A stretch of 44,859 nucleotides of DNA from Salinisphaera sp. Q1T1-3 (GCF_003602005.1 NZ_QZWD01000025.1:1-44859), one strand, 5' to 3'. Positions 34,118-43,817 are shown, counted from the stretch's first letter. Notes: generated from the letters alone by a model not told the origin. Translations and numbers: made by a program.

Positions 34118-34810
34118 ATGGCCACGTCATCGGATACCGGCAGCGCGATCCAGCGACTCTTCGCGCGCTCGCCCTTCAAACCCCTGTTTCGTCATATCGC
34201 CACCGCCGATGCAGCGGCCGGGCAACTGCGGACGTTTCTCGCCGCGGCGCGCGCGGCCGACTGGCACCGGGCAGAGGAATGCCATGGCGCGATCGTCGAT
34301 CTCGAGCACGAGGCCGACGATCTGAAACGCGATATCCGCCTGCATCTGCCCCGCCGACTGCTGTTGCCGATCTCGCGCGGAGACCTGCTCGAACTGATCG
34401 AGGCACAGGATCGCATCATCAATCGCATCAAAGACATCAGCGGCCTGATGCTCGGTCGTCGGCTGCTGTTCCCGGCCGCACTGGCCGACGAGATGATCGC
34501 CTTTGCCGGCACCTCGATCGCCGCGGTCGGCCAATGTCGCCGGCTGCTCGGCGAGTTCGACGATCTGCTGGAATCCGGCTTCGCCCGGGATGCGGCGACC
34601 CTGATCTCGGATTCGGTCGCCGAACTCGCTGCGCTCGAAAAACGCGCCGACGCCGAGGAAGCCGCGCTACGCGGTGCCCTGCTGGCGCGCGAACACGAAC
34701 TGGCGCCGCTGGACGCCATGTTCATCTATCGCATTATCGACTGGATCGGTACCCTAGCCGACCGCGCCGAGCGGGCCGGCACGCGACTCCAGATCCTGGT
34801 GTCGCATTGA
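34118..34810 (+). CDS. PhoU-like DUF47 protein, copy 2 (Pit accessory)
   Basis: This 230-residue paralogue of the preceding gene keeps LEHEADDLKRD, LPISRGDLLELIEAQDRI and IIDWIGTLADRAERAGTRLQIL. Elsewhere it has diverged, with more Ala and Arg. By eye fewer than half the residues are identical, so the duplication is not recent. It lies 40 bases before pit and probably shares its transcript. The 151-bp gap before it contains no clear signal, and the start at 34118 has a weak ribosome site. Confidence 0.88.
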   Translation: MATSSDTGSAIQRLFARSPFKPLFRHIATADAAAGQLRTFLAAARAADWHRAEECHGAIVDLEHEADDLKRDIRLHLPRRLLLPISRGDLLELIEAQDRIINRIKDISGLMLGRRLLFPAALADEMIAFAGTSIAAVGQCRRLLGEFDDLLESGFARDAATLISDSVAELAALEKRADAEEAALRGALLAREHELAPLDAMFIYRIIDWIGTLADRAERAGTRLQILVSH

Positions 34811-34850
34811 ATCACCCGCGACCGCCGGTCCGTCTCCGAGGAAACGTTGC

Positions 34851-36113
34851 ATGTCTCTGATCGCCAACCACGCCGATCTGCTTCTCGTTCTTGCCTGCGT
34901 ATTCGGCTTCTTCATGGCCTGGGGCATCGGCGCCAACGATGTCGCCAACGCCATGGGGACATCGGTCGGCTCCGGCGCCGTGACGATCTGGCAGGCCGTG
35001 ATCATCGCCGGGATATTCGAGTTTCTCGGGGCCTGGCTGGCCGGCGGGCAGGTCACGCAGACCATCAGCGGCGGCCTGATCGATCCACAGATCGTCGCCG
35101 CACAACCGGATCTGCTGGTGATCGGTATGCTCTCGGCGCTGTTCGGCGCCGCCTGCTTTCTCGTGGCGATGTCGAGCGCCGGCATGCCGGTCTCGACAGG
35201 GCAGTCGATCATCGGCGGCATCCTGGGTTTCGCGCTGGTGGCCTATGGCTTCAGCCCGATCAACTGGGGCGAGATCATCTCGATCGTGATCAGCTGGATC
35301 GCCTCGCCGATCATTGCCGGCGCCCTGGCGTTCTTGCTGTTCGAGTCGATCCGGCGTCTGGTGCTGGACAACCCCGACCCGGCCGCCGGCGCCCGGCGCT
35401 ATATCCCGATGTATGTCTTTCTCGCGGCCCTGGTCATCAGCCTGGTGACGTTGATCAAAGGGCTGTCGCACATCGGCCTGAATCTGTCGCTGACCGCCAG
35501 CATTCTCATCGCGCTGGGCATCGGCGGCGCCGTGGCCCTGTTCGCGGGCATCGCCCTGCGCCGGATCGATCTGTCGCCGGAAGCCCGCGCCTCGGATCGC
35601 TTTCGTAATGTCGAGCGTGTCTTCGGCTACGCCCAGATCTTCACCGCCGCCACCATGGCCTTCGCGCACGGCTCGAACGATGTCGCCAACGCGGTCGGCC
35701 CGCTGGCGGCCATTCTCAACACGCTCAACCACCCCGGCCAGATCAGCGGCGAGTCGGAAATCGCCGGCTGGGTGCTCGTGCTGGGCGGCGCGGGTATCGT
35801 CTTCGGGCTGGCCACCTACGGCCATCGGGTGATCGCGACCATCGGCAAGCGCATCACGGAGCTGACCCCGACCCGCGGTTTCTCGGCCGAGCTGTCGGCA
35901 GCCAGCACTGTGGTACTGGCGACCTGGTTCGGCATTCCGGTCTCGACCACGCAGACCCTGGTCGGCGGCGTGCTGGGCGTCGGCCTGGCGCGCGGCATGC
36001 GCGCGCTCGATCTATCGGTGCTCGGCGGCGTATTCGCCGGCTGGGTGCTCACCCTGCCCGGCGCAGCTCTGTTCTCGATCGTCTTCTACTTCGTGCTGCA
36101 CGCCCTGCTCTAG
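34851..36113 (+). CDS. pit: Pit-family low-affinity inorganic phosphate transporter
   Basis: This 420-residue membrane protein has about 10 helices and the two inverted Pit signatures: GANDVANAMGTSVG near residue 28 and HGSNDVANAVGPLAA in the second half. Pit carries metal-phosphate complexes with protons. AGGAAACG precedes the ATG. Two PhoU-like genes upstream probably regulate it. Its stop lies 9 bases from the stop of the opposing hydrolase gene. Confidence 0.93.
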   Translation: MSLIANHADLLLVLACVFGFFMAWGIGANDVANAMGTSVGSGAVTIWQAVIIAGIFEFLGAWLAGGQVTQTISGGLIDPQIVAAQPDLLVIGMLSALFGAACFLVAMSSAGMPVSTGQSIIGGILGFALVAYGFSPINWGEIISIVISWIASPIIAGALAFLLFESIRRLVLDNPDPAAGARRYIPMYVFLAALVISLVTLIKGLSHIGLNLSLTASILIALGIGGAVALFAGIALRRIDLSPEARASDRFRNVERVFGYAQIFTAATMAFAHGSNDVANAVGPLAAILNTLNHPGQISGESEIAGWVLVLGGAGIVFGLATYGHRVIATIGKRITELTPTRGFSAELSAASTVVLATWFGIPVSTTQTLVGGVLGVGLARGMRALDLSVLGGVFAGWVLTLPGAALFSIVFYFVLHALL

Positions 36114-36122
36114 GGCGTATCG

Positions 36123-37076
36123 TCATTCGGCCAATCCGGCCGCCAAGAATGCCTGGACCTGGGCGTGCAGGGCCGCCCGCCGATGCTCCAGCAGTGCGAA
36201 ATGGCTGGCGTCGGCGATCTCGACATACTGGCGATGCGGGGCGCCGGCCAGCGCACCGAACAACGCAAGCCCGTCGGTTCGTGTGGCGGTGGTATCGGCG
36301 CTGCCACGAATGACGAGCGTAGGCACGCGAATCGCGCCGGCGTCGTAGACCGGCCGGCCGGAAAAGGCCTCCCATAGATCGAGCATGACGCCGTTGGGCG
36401 CGCGCACAGCCTGGCCGGGCTCGTCGGACAGCATGGCCGCGAACCAGGCATCGTGGATTGCCGGATCACGCCAGGCGTCCGGCCGGGCCGCGGTGATCTG
36501 GGCCAGCCACCGCGCCTCGGCCTGACCGGCCGTTTCCGTGCGATAGGCGCCCAAGCGCCGACGGCAACGGGGCTGGCCCGGTTCGGCGAGCGCGGCCTGC
36601 CATTGCGGATTCGCGCTCGCATAGACCGGAGCGAACAATACCAGTCGCTCGATCGTGCCGGGCCGACCGGCCGCATAGCGTCCGCTCGTCATCGTGCCCC
36701 AGGACCAGCCCACGAGATGCACGCGTGCCACGCCGGCACGCCGGCGTATCTCGGCCACGGCATCGGCGATATCGGCCACGGCATCGGTCGCGCGACAGAA
36801 CGGCTCGCCCGTATCGGCCGGGGCGTCCATCGCTTCTGGCCGATACGAGCCGCCGTAGCCGCGCACATCGAGGGCATAGGCGTCGTAGCCGTCGGCAACG
36901 GCCCGGGCCAGCCAGCTGGCCCCGGGCACGTCGAACATCACACCGGGATAGGTCGCACCGTGGACGAACAGCACCGCCCGGCCGGCATGCCCGGGCCGGC
37001 CGACCGCCGTGGCCTCACGCAGCCGAATGCTCTCACCCGGTGCTGCAGTGCTGTCGATCGTCAGCGATGTGGTCAT
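36123..37076 (-). CDS. Alpha/beta hydrolase
   Basis: This 317-residue protein has the nucleophile elbow GWSWG with Ser125, the oxyanion region VLFVHGATYPG, Asp in RGSADTTATRTD and His in DASHFALLE. The triad is complete. The substrate is unknown. The start overlaps the upstream YihY gene's stop by 4 bases (ATGA), so they are coupled. Confidence 0.88.
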   Translation of the reverse strand: MTTSLTIDSTAAPGESIRLREATAVGRPGHAGRAVLFVHGATYPGVMFDVPGASWLARAVADGYDAYALDVRGYGGSYRPEAMDAPADTGEPFCRATDAVADIADAVAEIRRRAGVARVHLVGWSWGTMTSGRYAAGRPGTIERLVLFAPVYASANPQWQAALAEPGQPRCRRRLGAYRTETAGQAEARWLAQITAARPDAWRDPAIHDAWFAAMLSDEPGQAVRAPNGVMLDLWEAFSGRPVYDAGAIRVPTLVIRGSADTTATRTDGLALFGALAGAPHRQYVEIADASHFALLEHRRAALHAQVQAFLAAGLAE

Positions 37077-38062
37077 GTCGGATCGGGCGGTTCGGCGTCG
37101 AAATCGATATCGTCGGCACGCTTGGCCACATTATCGGCCACGAATGCACCGCGCTCACCCATCGGCTTGTTACCCGAGACCGTGGTATCCGCGGCGGTCT
37201 GAAATTCCATCTGGGCGTTGATCTCGCCGCCCACGAGCATGATCAGAATGGTGATGTAGAGCCAGGTCAGCACCACGACCACAGCCCCCAGAGAGCCATA
37301 GGTCGCCGAGTACGAGTTGGAAAACGCGACGTAGAGCGAGAATGCCAGCGAGCCGAGCACCCAGAACACCGTCACGATGGCCGCACCGACGATTACCCAG
37401 CGCCATTTCGGGCGCGTCCGGCTCGGGGCATAGCGATACAGGCCGGCGATGCCGAGCATCAGGAACAGCGCCCCGATACCGAGCCCTACGCCGCGGGCGA
37501 CGGCCACCAGGCCGGTCCCGAAACCCAGCCCGGCCACGATCAGCGGCACGCCGGCCGCCAGCAGCGCCACGGCGATCAGCCCGACGATGATGGCGATCGT
37601 CAGGGCCAGCGAGACCAGCGTGGTGATCACGAAATGCCGGGTTTCCTTCTCTGCGTAGACGACGTTGAGCGCCACCATCAGCGCGGTCGTGCCCTTGCGC
37701 GCGCTCCACAACGCCAATGCCAGCGTGACCAGCGCGGTCACCCCCAGCGAGCCACTGGGGCGGGCGGCGATCTGCGTCATCTGGCCGGTGATGGTGTTGA
37801 TCACGTCCGGCGGCACGAGGCCATCGAGACTGTTCATCTCGGTGACCACGGTGGCCGGATCCTGGAACAGGCCATAGATGGCCACGAAGGCCGCTACGCC
37901 GGGAAAGATCGCGAGCAGGCCGTAGAACGACACGCCGGCCGCGATGATCGACAGATTGTTGTCGGAAAAGGCATGAAAGACCCGCATAAGCACGTCCTTC
38001 CAGCCCACGAGCGGGATGTGCGCCGGCGTTCGTGCGGCGCGCCCGCGGCCGTCTTCCGGCAT
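37073..38062 (-). CDS. YihY/BrkB-family inner-membrane protein
   Basis: This 329-residue protein has about six membrane helices, the family opening AFSDNNLSIIAAGVSFYGLLA and WSARKGTTALMVALNVVY. It ends with an acidic cytosolic tail. The family was once called RNase BN and is of unknown function, possibly a transporter or flippase. GGGGAGAGC before the ATG at 38062 decides the start; the frame upstream to 38185 is not conserved. Confidence 0.88.
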   Translation of the reverse strand: MPEDGRGRAARTPAHIPLVGWKDVLMRVFHAFSDNNLSIIAAGVSFYGLLAIFPGVAAFVAIYGLFQDPATVVTEMNSLDGLVPPDVINTITGQMTQIAARPSGSLGVTALVTLALALWSARKGTTALMVALNVVYAEKETRHFVITTLVSLALTIAIIVGLIAVALLAAGVPLIVAGLGFGTGLVAVARGVGLGIGALFLMLGIAGLYRYAPSRTRPKWRWVIVGAAIVTVFWVLGSLAFSLYVAFSNSYSATYGSLGAVVVVLTWLYITILIMLVGGEINAQMEFQTAADTTVSGNKPMGERGAFVADNVAKRADDIDFDAEPPDPT

Positions 38063-38203
38063 GCGCTCTCCCCGGCCCAGTCGTTGTGCGTTTTTTCTGT
38101 GCACCACTTCGATCCCTGGTGAAACCCCGCGACTGCAGTATACGAGAACCGGACGATCCACCGATGCCTGCCGATGCCTGCGCATCGGCGCCTGCCGCGT
38201 GGT

Positions 38204-39058
38204 TCAGCGGCGAGGCGGCCCCGGCTGCCGACGCGCCACGCGCGGGGCGAGCTCGTCCCATTCCAGCTCGTGATAACGCGCCACGTCGTCGCCAAAGAAA
38301 GCGTACTTGATGACATCGAAATACGGCGAGTGGTCAAAGTCCCGCGGCGTGATCAGCCGGGCGTTGCGGCGATGGAAGACCATGCCGCCGTCGACGCCGC
38401 GATGAATGGTCGGCAGGATCGGATAGCGCACGCTGGCAAAGGCATTGGCCAGCAGCGTCGAACAGATCGCACGCACGGCGTCGCCGTGGCCGGCCTCGAA
38501 CAGCGTCGAACGCCAGCGGCGCGGCAACAGCCCGTACGGAAAGAAGAATCGCAGCAGATCGAGAATCTGGCGACGGTCGTACGGGACACCGAGCCGGTTC
38601 AGGGCGTAATCGATCACGGCCTGGGCATCCGCCGGTGGCATCTCGTGCGGCCGACACAGGCGCAGGTGCTCGCCGCGATAGCGTGACAGCGGCGACAGAT
38701 GTACCCCTTCGCCGAGCTGGGCCTCAAGCAGCAGCGGGGTATCCGCGGCCCAGCCGGCCGTGTCGACTGCCGCGCGGGCCTCGGCGTGTTCGAGCGTATC
38801 GGCCCGCCCGATATAGAGCGCGGCGTGTGTCCAGGACGACAACGTCACGCTCTGGATGATGCCGGCCACGCGGCTGCGTCCCTGGACGAGGATCACATCG
38901 GCCGGCCGGGCGTGCTCGCACAGACGCGCGAAATCCGTCCGCGGCGCCTCGGGTGGCTCGACATCGCGCGACAGCCAATCACTGACGGCATCGATCAGGC
39001 GCGCCCGCCAGCGGCGTGGTTTCCGAGCCGTCACGCTATCCTGCATCCCGATCATCAT
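38204..39058 (-). CDS. Permuted papain-like amidase (YiiX/NlpC-P60-related)
   Basis: This 284-residue protein has His in SSWTHAALYIG before Cys in AICSTLLANAF, the inverted order of the permuted papain-like (YiiX/YaeF, DUF830) enzymes. No signal peptide is visible, so it should be cytosolic. Members cleave amides or esters of lipids or peptides. An alternative start at 39046 drops four residues. It is divergent from the ClC gene with 49 bp between. Confidence 0.75.
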   Translation of the reverse strand: MMIGMQDSVTARKPRRWRARLIDAVSDWLSRDVEPPEAPRTDFARLCEHARPADVILVQGRSRVAGIIQSVTLSSWTHAALYIGRADTLEHAEARAAVDTAGWAADTPLLLEAQLGEGVHLSPLSRYRGEHLRLCRPHEMPPADAQAVIDYALNRLGVPYDRRQILDLLRFFFPYGLLPRRWRSTLFEAGHGDAVRAICSTLLANAFASVRYPILPTIHRGVDGGMVFHRRNARLITPRDFDHSPYFDVIKYAFFGDDVARYHELEWDELAPRVARRQPGPPRR

Positions 39059-39107
39059 CCATACTGATTTGCGCCTTTGCTGGGGCCAGGCCCGACTTTG
39101 GTGTAAT

Positions 39108-41027
39108 ATGGCATCTCAACGGAAGACGCTGTCCGATGCGGCTTCCGGTTCCCTGACGCCAACCGAGAGAGACCGAGTGGCCCGGCCACGTGCGATAGAA
39201 CGCTCCAGCCTAGTGCTCGCCCTGATGGCCGTGGCCGTGGGGATTGCAGCGGGCTACGGCGCCGGTCTGTTTCGCGCCCTGATCGGGCTGTTCCACAACA
39301 TCGCCTTTTCCGGCACCTTCTCTTTCGCTTACGACGCCAACCAGCATACCGATGCCAGTGTCTGGGGCGCGGGCATCATCCTGGTGCCGATGATCGGCGC
39401 GGTGATCGTGACCTGGCTGGTCAGGACATTCGCCCCGGAGGCCAAGGGCCACGGCGTGCCGGAAGTCATCGACGCGATCTATTACCGCGGCGGCATCATC
39501 CGGCCCTCGGTCGTCGCGACCAAGGCGCTGGCCAGCTCGATCTCGATCGCCACCGGCGGCGCCGTCGGCCGCGAAGGGCCGATCATCCAGATCGGGTCCG
39601 CGCTCGGCTCCGGGCTCGGCCAGCTCGTGCGCCTGCGCGAGTGGCAGCGCAACACGCTGATCGCCTCGGGCGCGGCCGCCGGTATCACGGCCACCTTCAA
39701 CGCGCCGCTCGGCGGGCTGCTGTTCGCCATCGAGATCATCCTGCCCGAAACCAGCGGCCGCACGCTCATCCCGGTGCTGCTGTCCACCGGGGCCGCGGCA
39801 TTCGTCGGCCAGAGCCTGTTCGGCGATACGCCCTCGTTCAATATTCCGGCGCTCGGTAACAGCGGGCTGGAGCTCAGCTCGCCGACGCTGTTCGTCATCT
39901 ACGTGATATTCGGCGTGCTGCTGGGGCTGGCCGCCTGGCTGTTCACGCGCAGCATCTACTGGGCGGAGGCGGCGTTCGAGAAACTGCCGGTCAACGATTA
40001 CGTGCGCCACGTGGCCGGCATGGGTGTCGTCGGCGTGATGATGTACGCCTTTCTGGTCTACGGCGGCCATTACTACGTGGAGGGCGTCGGCTACGCCACG
40101 ATCCAGAACATTCTGGAAAATCTGCTGACCAATCCCTGGCTGTTGCTGCTGCTGTTCGCGGCCAAGCTCCTGGCCACCTCGCTGACACTGGGCTCGGGCG
40201 CTTCGGGCGGCGTGTTCTCGCCGGCACTGTATCTGGGCGCGACGCTGGGCGGGGCCTTCGCCGTGGCCATGCAGCACATCGCCCCGGGCTTTCATCTGGA
40301 CGTGGCCACCATGGCCGTGCTCGGCATGGCCGGCGTTGTCGCCGGCTCGACCGGTGCCGCCCTCACGGCGCTGGTGATCATCTTCGAGATGACGCGCGAT
40401 TACCACGTGATCATTCCGATGGTGATCATCGTCTCGATCGCCTACGGCGTGCGCCAGTTCCTGATGGCCGACACCATCTATACCTTCAAGCTGACGCGGC
40501 GCAATCACCCGGTGCCGGCCTCGCTGGAAACCAATCTGTTCATGCTGCGCAAGGCAGCGGAGTTCTACGACCCGCGGGTGGTACGCGTGGGCAGCACGCG
40601 AGGCATAGCCGAGGTGCGCCGCCGCTTCCGACGCTTCGGGCGTCAGAGTCCGAACGTACTCGTTCTGGACAAGAATCAACAGATTCAGGCGATCTTCTCG
40701 TCCCGGCGGCACTATCGCCTCAAGAAACAGGGCGGCCTGGGCATCCGCTCCTGGGCCGACGACCACATGGAGACCGACTACATCGTGGTCGGCGCCGAAG
40801 ACATGATCTTCGACATCGTCGGTCGGCTGCGCGCGGCGGCCTGTGAGGTCGCGCTGGTCACGCCCGACGGCACGATGAGCCACCCCCGTGAGGTGCAGGG
40901 GGTGCTGACGCTGTCCGATGTCGCCCGCTCGTCCCGGCTGGCGCGCCAGATGGAGCGTCGGCGCAGCGCCCGCAAGCCGACGTCGCGCTCGCGCGATTCG
41001 GCCGTCGAAGACGCCGACGAGACCTGA
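39108..41027 (+). CDS. ClC-family chloride channel/antiporter with C-terminal CBS-like region
   Basis: This 639-residue membrane protein has GREGP with the gating glutamate and GGVFSPALYLGA, both ClC motifs. The first selectivity motif reads GHGVPE where E. coli ClC has GSGIPE. After about 440 residues of membrane domain comes a cytosolic region of about 170 residues with CBS-like strands (SPNVLVLDKNQQIQAIFSS). The start at 39108 lacks a clear ribosome site; the upstream frame overlaps the divergent gene and is spurious. Confidence 0.9.
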   Translation: MASQRKTLSDAASGSLTPTERDRVARPRAIERSSLVLALMAVAVGIAAGYGAGLFRALIGLFHNIAFSGTFSFAYDANQHTDASVWGAGIILVPMIGAVIVTWLVRTFAPEAKGHGVPEVIDAIYYRGGIIRPSVVATKALASSISIATGGAVGREGPIIQIGSALGSGLGQLVRLREWQRNTLIASGAAAGITATFNAPLGGLLFAIEIILPETSGRTLIPVLLSTGAAAFVGQSLFGDTPSFNIPALGNSGLELSSPTLFVIYVIFGVLLGLAAWLFTRSIYWAEAAFEKLPVNDYVRHVAGMGVVGVMMYAFLVYGGHYYVEGVGYATIQNILENLLTNPWLLLLLFAAKLLATSLTLGSGASGGVFSPALYLGATLGGAFAVAMQHIAPGFHLDVATMAVLGMAGVVAGSTGAALTALVIIFEMTRDYHVIIPMVIIVSIAYGVRQFLMADTIYTFKLTRRNHPVPASLETNLFMLRKAAEFYDPRVVRVGSTRGIAEVRRRFRRFGRQSPNVLVLDKNQQIQAIFSSRRHYRLKKQGGLGIRSWADDHMETDYIVVGAEDMIFDIVGRLRAAACEVALVTPDGTMSHPREVQGVLTLSDVARSSRLARQMERRRSARKPTSRSRDSAVEDADET

Positions 41028-41177
41028 GCGCCCGGTGACGCCCCCGCGGCCTTGAGCCCCGACCGGATCATCGCGTCACATCGAGGACAGATCGATCCAC
41101 CAGCCCTGAGGAATCCCCGGATAGTCGCCCGAGGCAGCCTGCGGCATTGTCGTGTCGTCTTTCGCGATACGCGTCCG
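41028..41177. other. Gap after clc, left of repeat copy 3
   Basis: The 403-bp interval to 41430 consists of this 150-bp stretch, the repeat at 41178-41362 and 68 bp before DUF421. I see no gene or clear terminator in this part. Confidence 0.5.
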
Positions 41178-41362
41178 TAGGGTCTGTTAATACTTCGCGC
41201 GCGGCCGGTTTTTGAGCGCAACCCGACGGGACGGCGGTCATTTTTTGCGCAACCCGGCGTTGTCGTTCGCGACGCCAGAATGACGGCCGTACACGCCCGA
41301 TGCCTTGTCTTGCAAAAATGAGCGCCGGCGCGGCGCACGCGGGACGTGTTAACAGGCCCTAA
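41178..41362. repeat. MITE-like intergenic repeat, subfamily B, copy 1
   Basis: This 185-bp element starts TAGGGTCTGTTAATAC and ends GTTAACAGGCCCTAA. The ends match those of copies at 121 and 44635, but the inner ends read TTAAYAC rather than TTGAGG, and the interior is unrelated to subfamily A. Inside, CGGCGGTCAT and ATGACGGCCG blocks are partly inverted, so it can fold back on itself. Confidence 0.68.
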
Positions 41363-41430
41363 GCCAACGCGAGCATCGGTCGCTGTCGCGCTCATCGTTG
41401 CTGTATGCAAACCATTGCCGAGGCGCACTA

Positions 41431-41970
41431 ATGATCGACTCTGACTGGTTCACCGCCGGACTCTCGGGCCTGGTATCGATGACGGTTTCCGCCATCGTGA
41501 TCTATATCGCGCTGCTGCTGTTCACGCGCTTGTCCGGACTTCGCAGCTTTTCGAAGATGTCGAGTTTCGATTTCGCGATCACGGTCGCCTTCGGCACGAT
41601 TCTGGCCTCGACCCTGCTGTCTCGAAGTCCGGCCCTTCTGACAGGCATCGTGGCTCTGGGCCTGCTCTATCTGATCCAGTACGGGGTCGCCCGCGCACGC
41701 CGCGCCGATGCGGGCTTTGCCCGGCTGGTCGATAACGAACCACTGCTGTTGATGGCCGGTAGCGAGCTGCTGACCGACAACCTGTCGACGGCCCGCCTGA
41801 CCGAGGACGATCTGAATTCCAAGCTGCGGCTTGCCGGACTGGCCAATCGCGAGGAGGTGCTGGCCGTGACGCTCGAAAGCACCGGCGACGTGGCAGTGAT
41901 CAAGAAAGGCCAGACAATCGACCCACAGCTCTTCGCGCAGGTTCGAGACGGCCAGCGCCTGATCGACTGA
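41431..41970 (+). CDS. DUF421 (YetF-like) membrane protein
   Basis: This 179-residue protein has three N-terminal membrane helices and the conserved LFTRLSGLRSFSKMSSFDFA, followed by GTILASTLLSRSPAL. A small soluble domain follows (about 95-179) with LTEDDLNSKLRLAGL. YetF-type proteins in Bacillus have germination- and spore-membrane relatives; in Proteobacteria their role is unknown. GAGG precedes the ATG at 41431. Confidence 0.88.
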   Translation: MIDSDWFTAGLSGLVSMTVSAIVIYIALLLFTRLSGLRSFSKMSSFDFAITVAFGTILASTLLSRSPALLTGIVALGLLYLIQYGVARARRADAGFARLVDNEPLLLMAGSELLTDNLSTARLTEDDLNSKLRLAGLANREEVLAVTLESTGDVAVIKKGQTIDPQLFAQVRDGQRLID

Positions 41971-41994
41971 CCCGCCCGACCAAGGCCGGGCGGG
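41971..41994. terminator. GC-rich hairpin between convergent genes
   Basis: CCCGCCCG (41971-41978) and CGGGCGGG (41987-41994) form a perfect 8-bp stem with an 8-base loop. It starts right after the DUF421 stop and lies 14 bases from the leuA stop. It could serve both directions. No T-run follows on either strand, so termination is probable rather than certain. Confidence 0.5.
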
Positions 41995-42008
41995 ACACCG
42001 GGCCTCGG

Positions 42009-43703
42009 TCAGCCCGCCAGCGCGGTCAGGCCACCGCGCTGGCCGGTTTCATCGGCCTCGCGCGAGAGATTGATCGCGCTGATGATGGCTTTCATCGATG
42101 CCGAGAGCGTATCGGCATCCTCGGCTACGGCCGGAATACGGATCGTCCCGGCCTTGATCTGGACGAAGGCGATCGCATCCGCGTCCGAGCCGGCCGATAC
42201 GGCCTGCTCGGTGTAGTCGGCGATGGCAATGTCCTCGCCGGTATAAGCATTCCAGGCGGCCACGAACGCCGACAGCGGGCCGTTGCCCTGGCCTTCGAGG
42301 GTGAATTCCTGGCCGTGGTCCGACACGGTCACGGAAATCTTCTGCCCCTCGTCGGCGCGACGCACGCTGTAGTCGACCAGCGAGACCGGTGCCTGGCGGT
42401 CGAAATGCGCGAACAACAGGTCGCGGATCTCACTGGAGCCGAGCTCGCCCGTGATCTTTTCGCTTTCACGCTGCACGTGCGGGGCCAGTGAGAGCATCAT
42501 CCAGCGCGGCAGGTTGATGCCATAGTCGCGCTCGAGCAGGAAGGCCATCCCGCCCTTGCCGGACTGACTGTTCACGCGGATCACGGCCTGATAATCGCGG
42601 CCGATGTCACGCGGATCGATCGCCAGATAGGCGACCTGCCAGGGCTCGTCGTCGCCCTGCTTGCGCAGAGATTTGCGAATCGCGTCCTGATGACTGCCGG
42701 AAAACGCGGTATAGACCAGCTCGCCCACCCAGGGATGGCGCGGATGCAGGGCAATGCCCGTGCACTCGTGGACCACGCGGATGATCTTGTCCGGGTCGGA
42801 CAGGTCGAGTTCCGGGTCCACGCCCATGGAATACAGGTTCATCGCCAGGACGACGATGTCCATGTTGCCGGTCCGCTCGCCGTTGCCGAGCAGACAGCCC
42901 TCGACGCGTTCAGCACCGGCCAGCATGGCCAGCTCGGCCGCGGCCAGCGCGCCCCCGCGATCATTGTGCGTGTGCACGGACACGATCACCGAATCGCGGT
43001 TCTTCACATGCTGGCAGAAGTACTCGATCTGATCGGCGTGATAATGCGGGCCGACCTGCTCGACCGTATTGGGCAGGTTGAAGATGATCTTGTCTTCGGG
43101 CGTCGGGCTCCAGACATCCATGACCGCTTCACAGATGCGCACGGCGAAATCCATCTCGGTGGTCGAGAAGCTCTCCGGCGAATATTCCAGCCGCCAGTGC
43201 ACGCCCGGCCGGGCACGGGCGTTTTCCTTGACCCGCGTCGCGCCGTTGACCGCGATATCGATGATGCCGTCCTGGCTCATCTCGAACACGCGCTCGCGCT
43301 GGACGGTGGAGGTCGAGTTATAGAGATGGATGATTGCGCGGGGCACGCCTTCGAGTGCGTCGAAGGTCTTGTCGATCAGATGATCACGACACTGGGTGAG
43401 TGCCGCGATCGTCACATCGCCAGGGATCTGATCCTCGTCGATCAGCCAGCGCACAAAGTCGTAGTCCGGCTGGCTGGCCGAAGGAAAGCCGACCATGATC
43501 TCCTTGACGCCGATATCGACCAGGAGCTTGAACAGCTTCTGCTTCTGTTCGACGGTCATCGGCTCGAGCAGGGCCTGATTGCCATCGCGTAGATCCTCGC
43601 TCACCCAGATCGGTGCTTTCGTGATCTCCTGGTCCGGCCAGGTCCGCGTGAAGCCGGTGACCTTGGGAGCCGGCTTGTACTTGCGATGATCGAATCGGGA
43701 CAT
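42009..43703 (-). CDS. leuA: 2-isopropylmalate synthase, type 2
   Basis: This 564-residue enzyme has SEDLRDGNQAL (Arg39, Asp40 at the metal site), SVHTHNDRGG with the two metal His, and the C-terminal regulatory LeuA dimer domain. It opens YKPAPKVTGFTRTWPDQ, typical of the type 2 form found in Corynebacterium, Pseudomonas and relatives. It condenses acetyl-CoA and 2-oxoisovalerate as the first step of leucine synthesis. CGGAG precedes the ATG at 43703. It is divergent from an Lrp-type regulator. Confidence 0.95.
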   Translation of the reverse strand: MSRFDHRKYKPAPKVTGFTRTWPDQEITKAPIWVSEDLRDGNQALLEPMTVEQKQKLFKLLVDIGVKEIMVGFPSASQPDYDFVRWLIDEDQIPGDVTIAALTQCRDHLIDKTFDALEGVPRAIIHLYNSTSTVQRERVFEMSQDGIIDIAVNGATRVKENARARPGVHWRLEYSPESFSTTEMDFAVRICEAVMDVWSPTPEDKIIFNLPNTVEQVGPHYHADQIEYFCQHVKNRDSVIVSVHTHNDRGGALAAAELAMLAGAERVEGCLLGNGERTGNMDIVVLAMNLYSMGVDPELDLSDPDKIIRVVHECTGIALHPRHPWVGELVYTAFSGSHQDAIRKSLRKQGDDEPWQVAYLAIDPRDIGRDYQAVIRVNSQSGKGGMAFLLERDYGINLPRWMMLSLAPHVQRESEKITGELGSSEIRDLLFAHFDRQAPVSLVDYSVRRADEGQKISVTVSDHGQEFTLEGQGNGPLSAFVAAWNAYTGEDIAIADYTEQAVSAGSDADAIAFVQIKAGTIRIPAVAEDADTLSASMKAIISAINLSREADETGQRGGLTALAG

Positions 43704-43817
43704 GTCTTGCTCCGTGATGCATGGTCTCGGCCGCTCGCCGCCGAGGCCTCCATCATACGCGCCGAACGACGACAGCGGATTGCCAAATTGTCGTCGCAAG
43801 CCGCCCTGTCTTTTATT

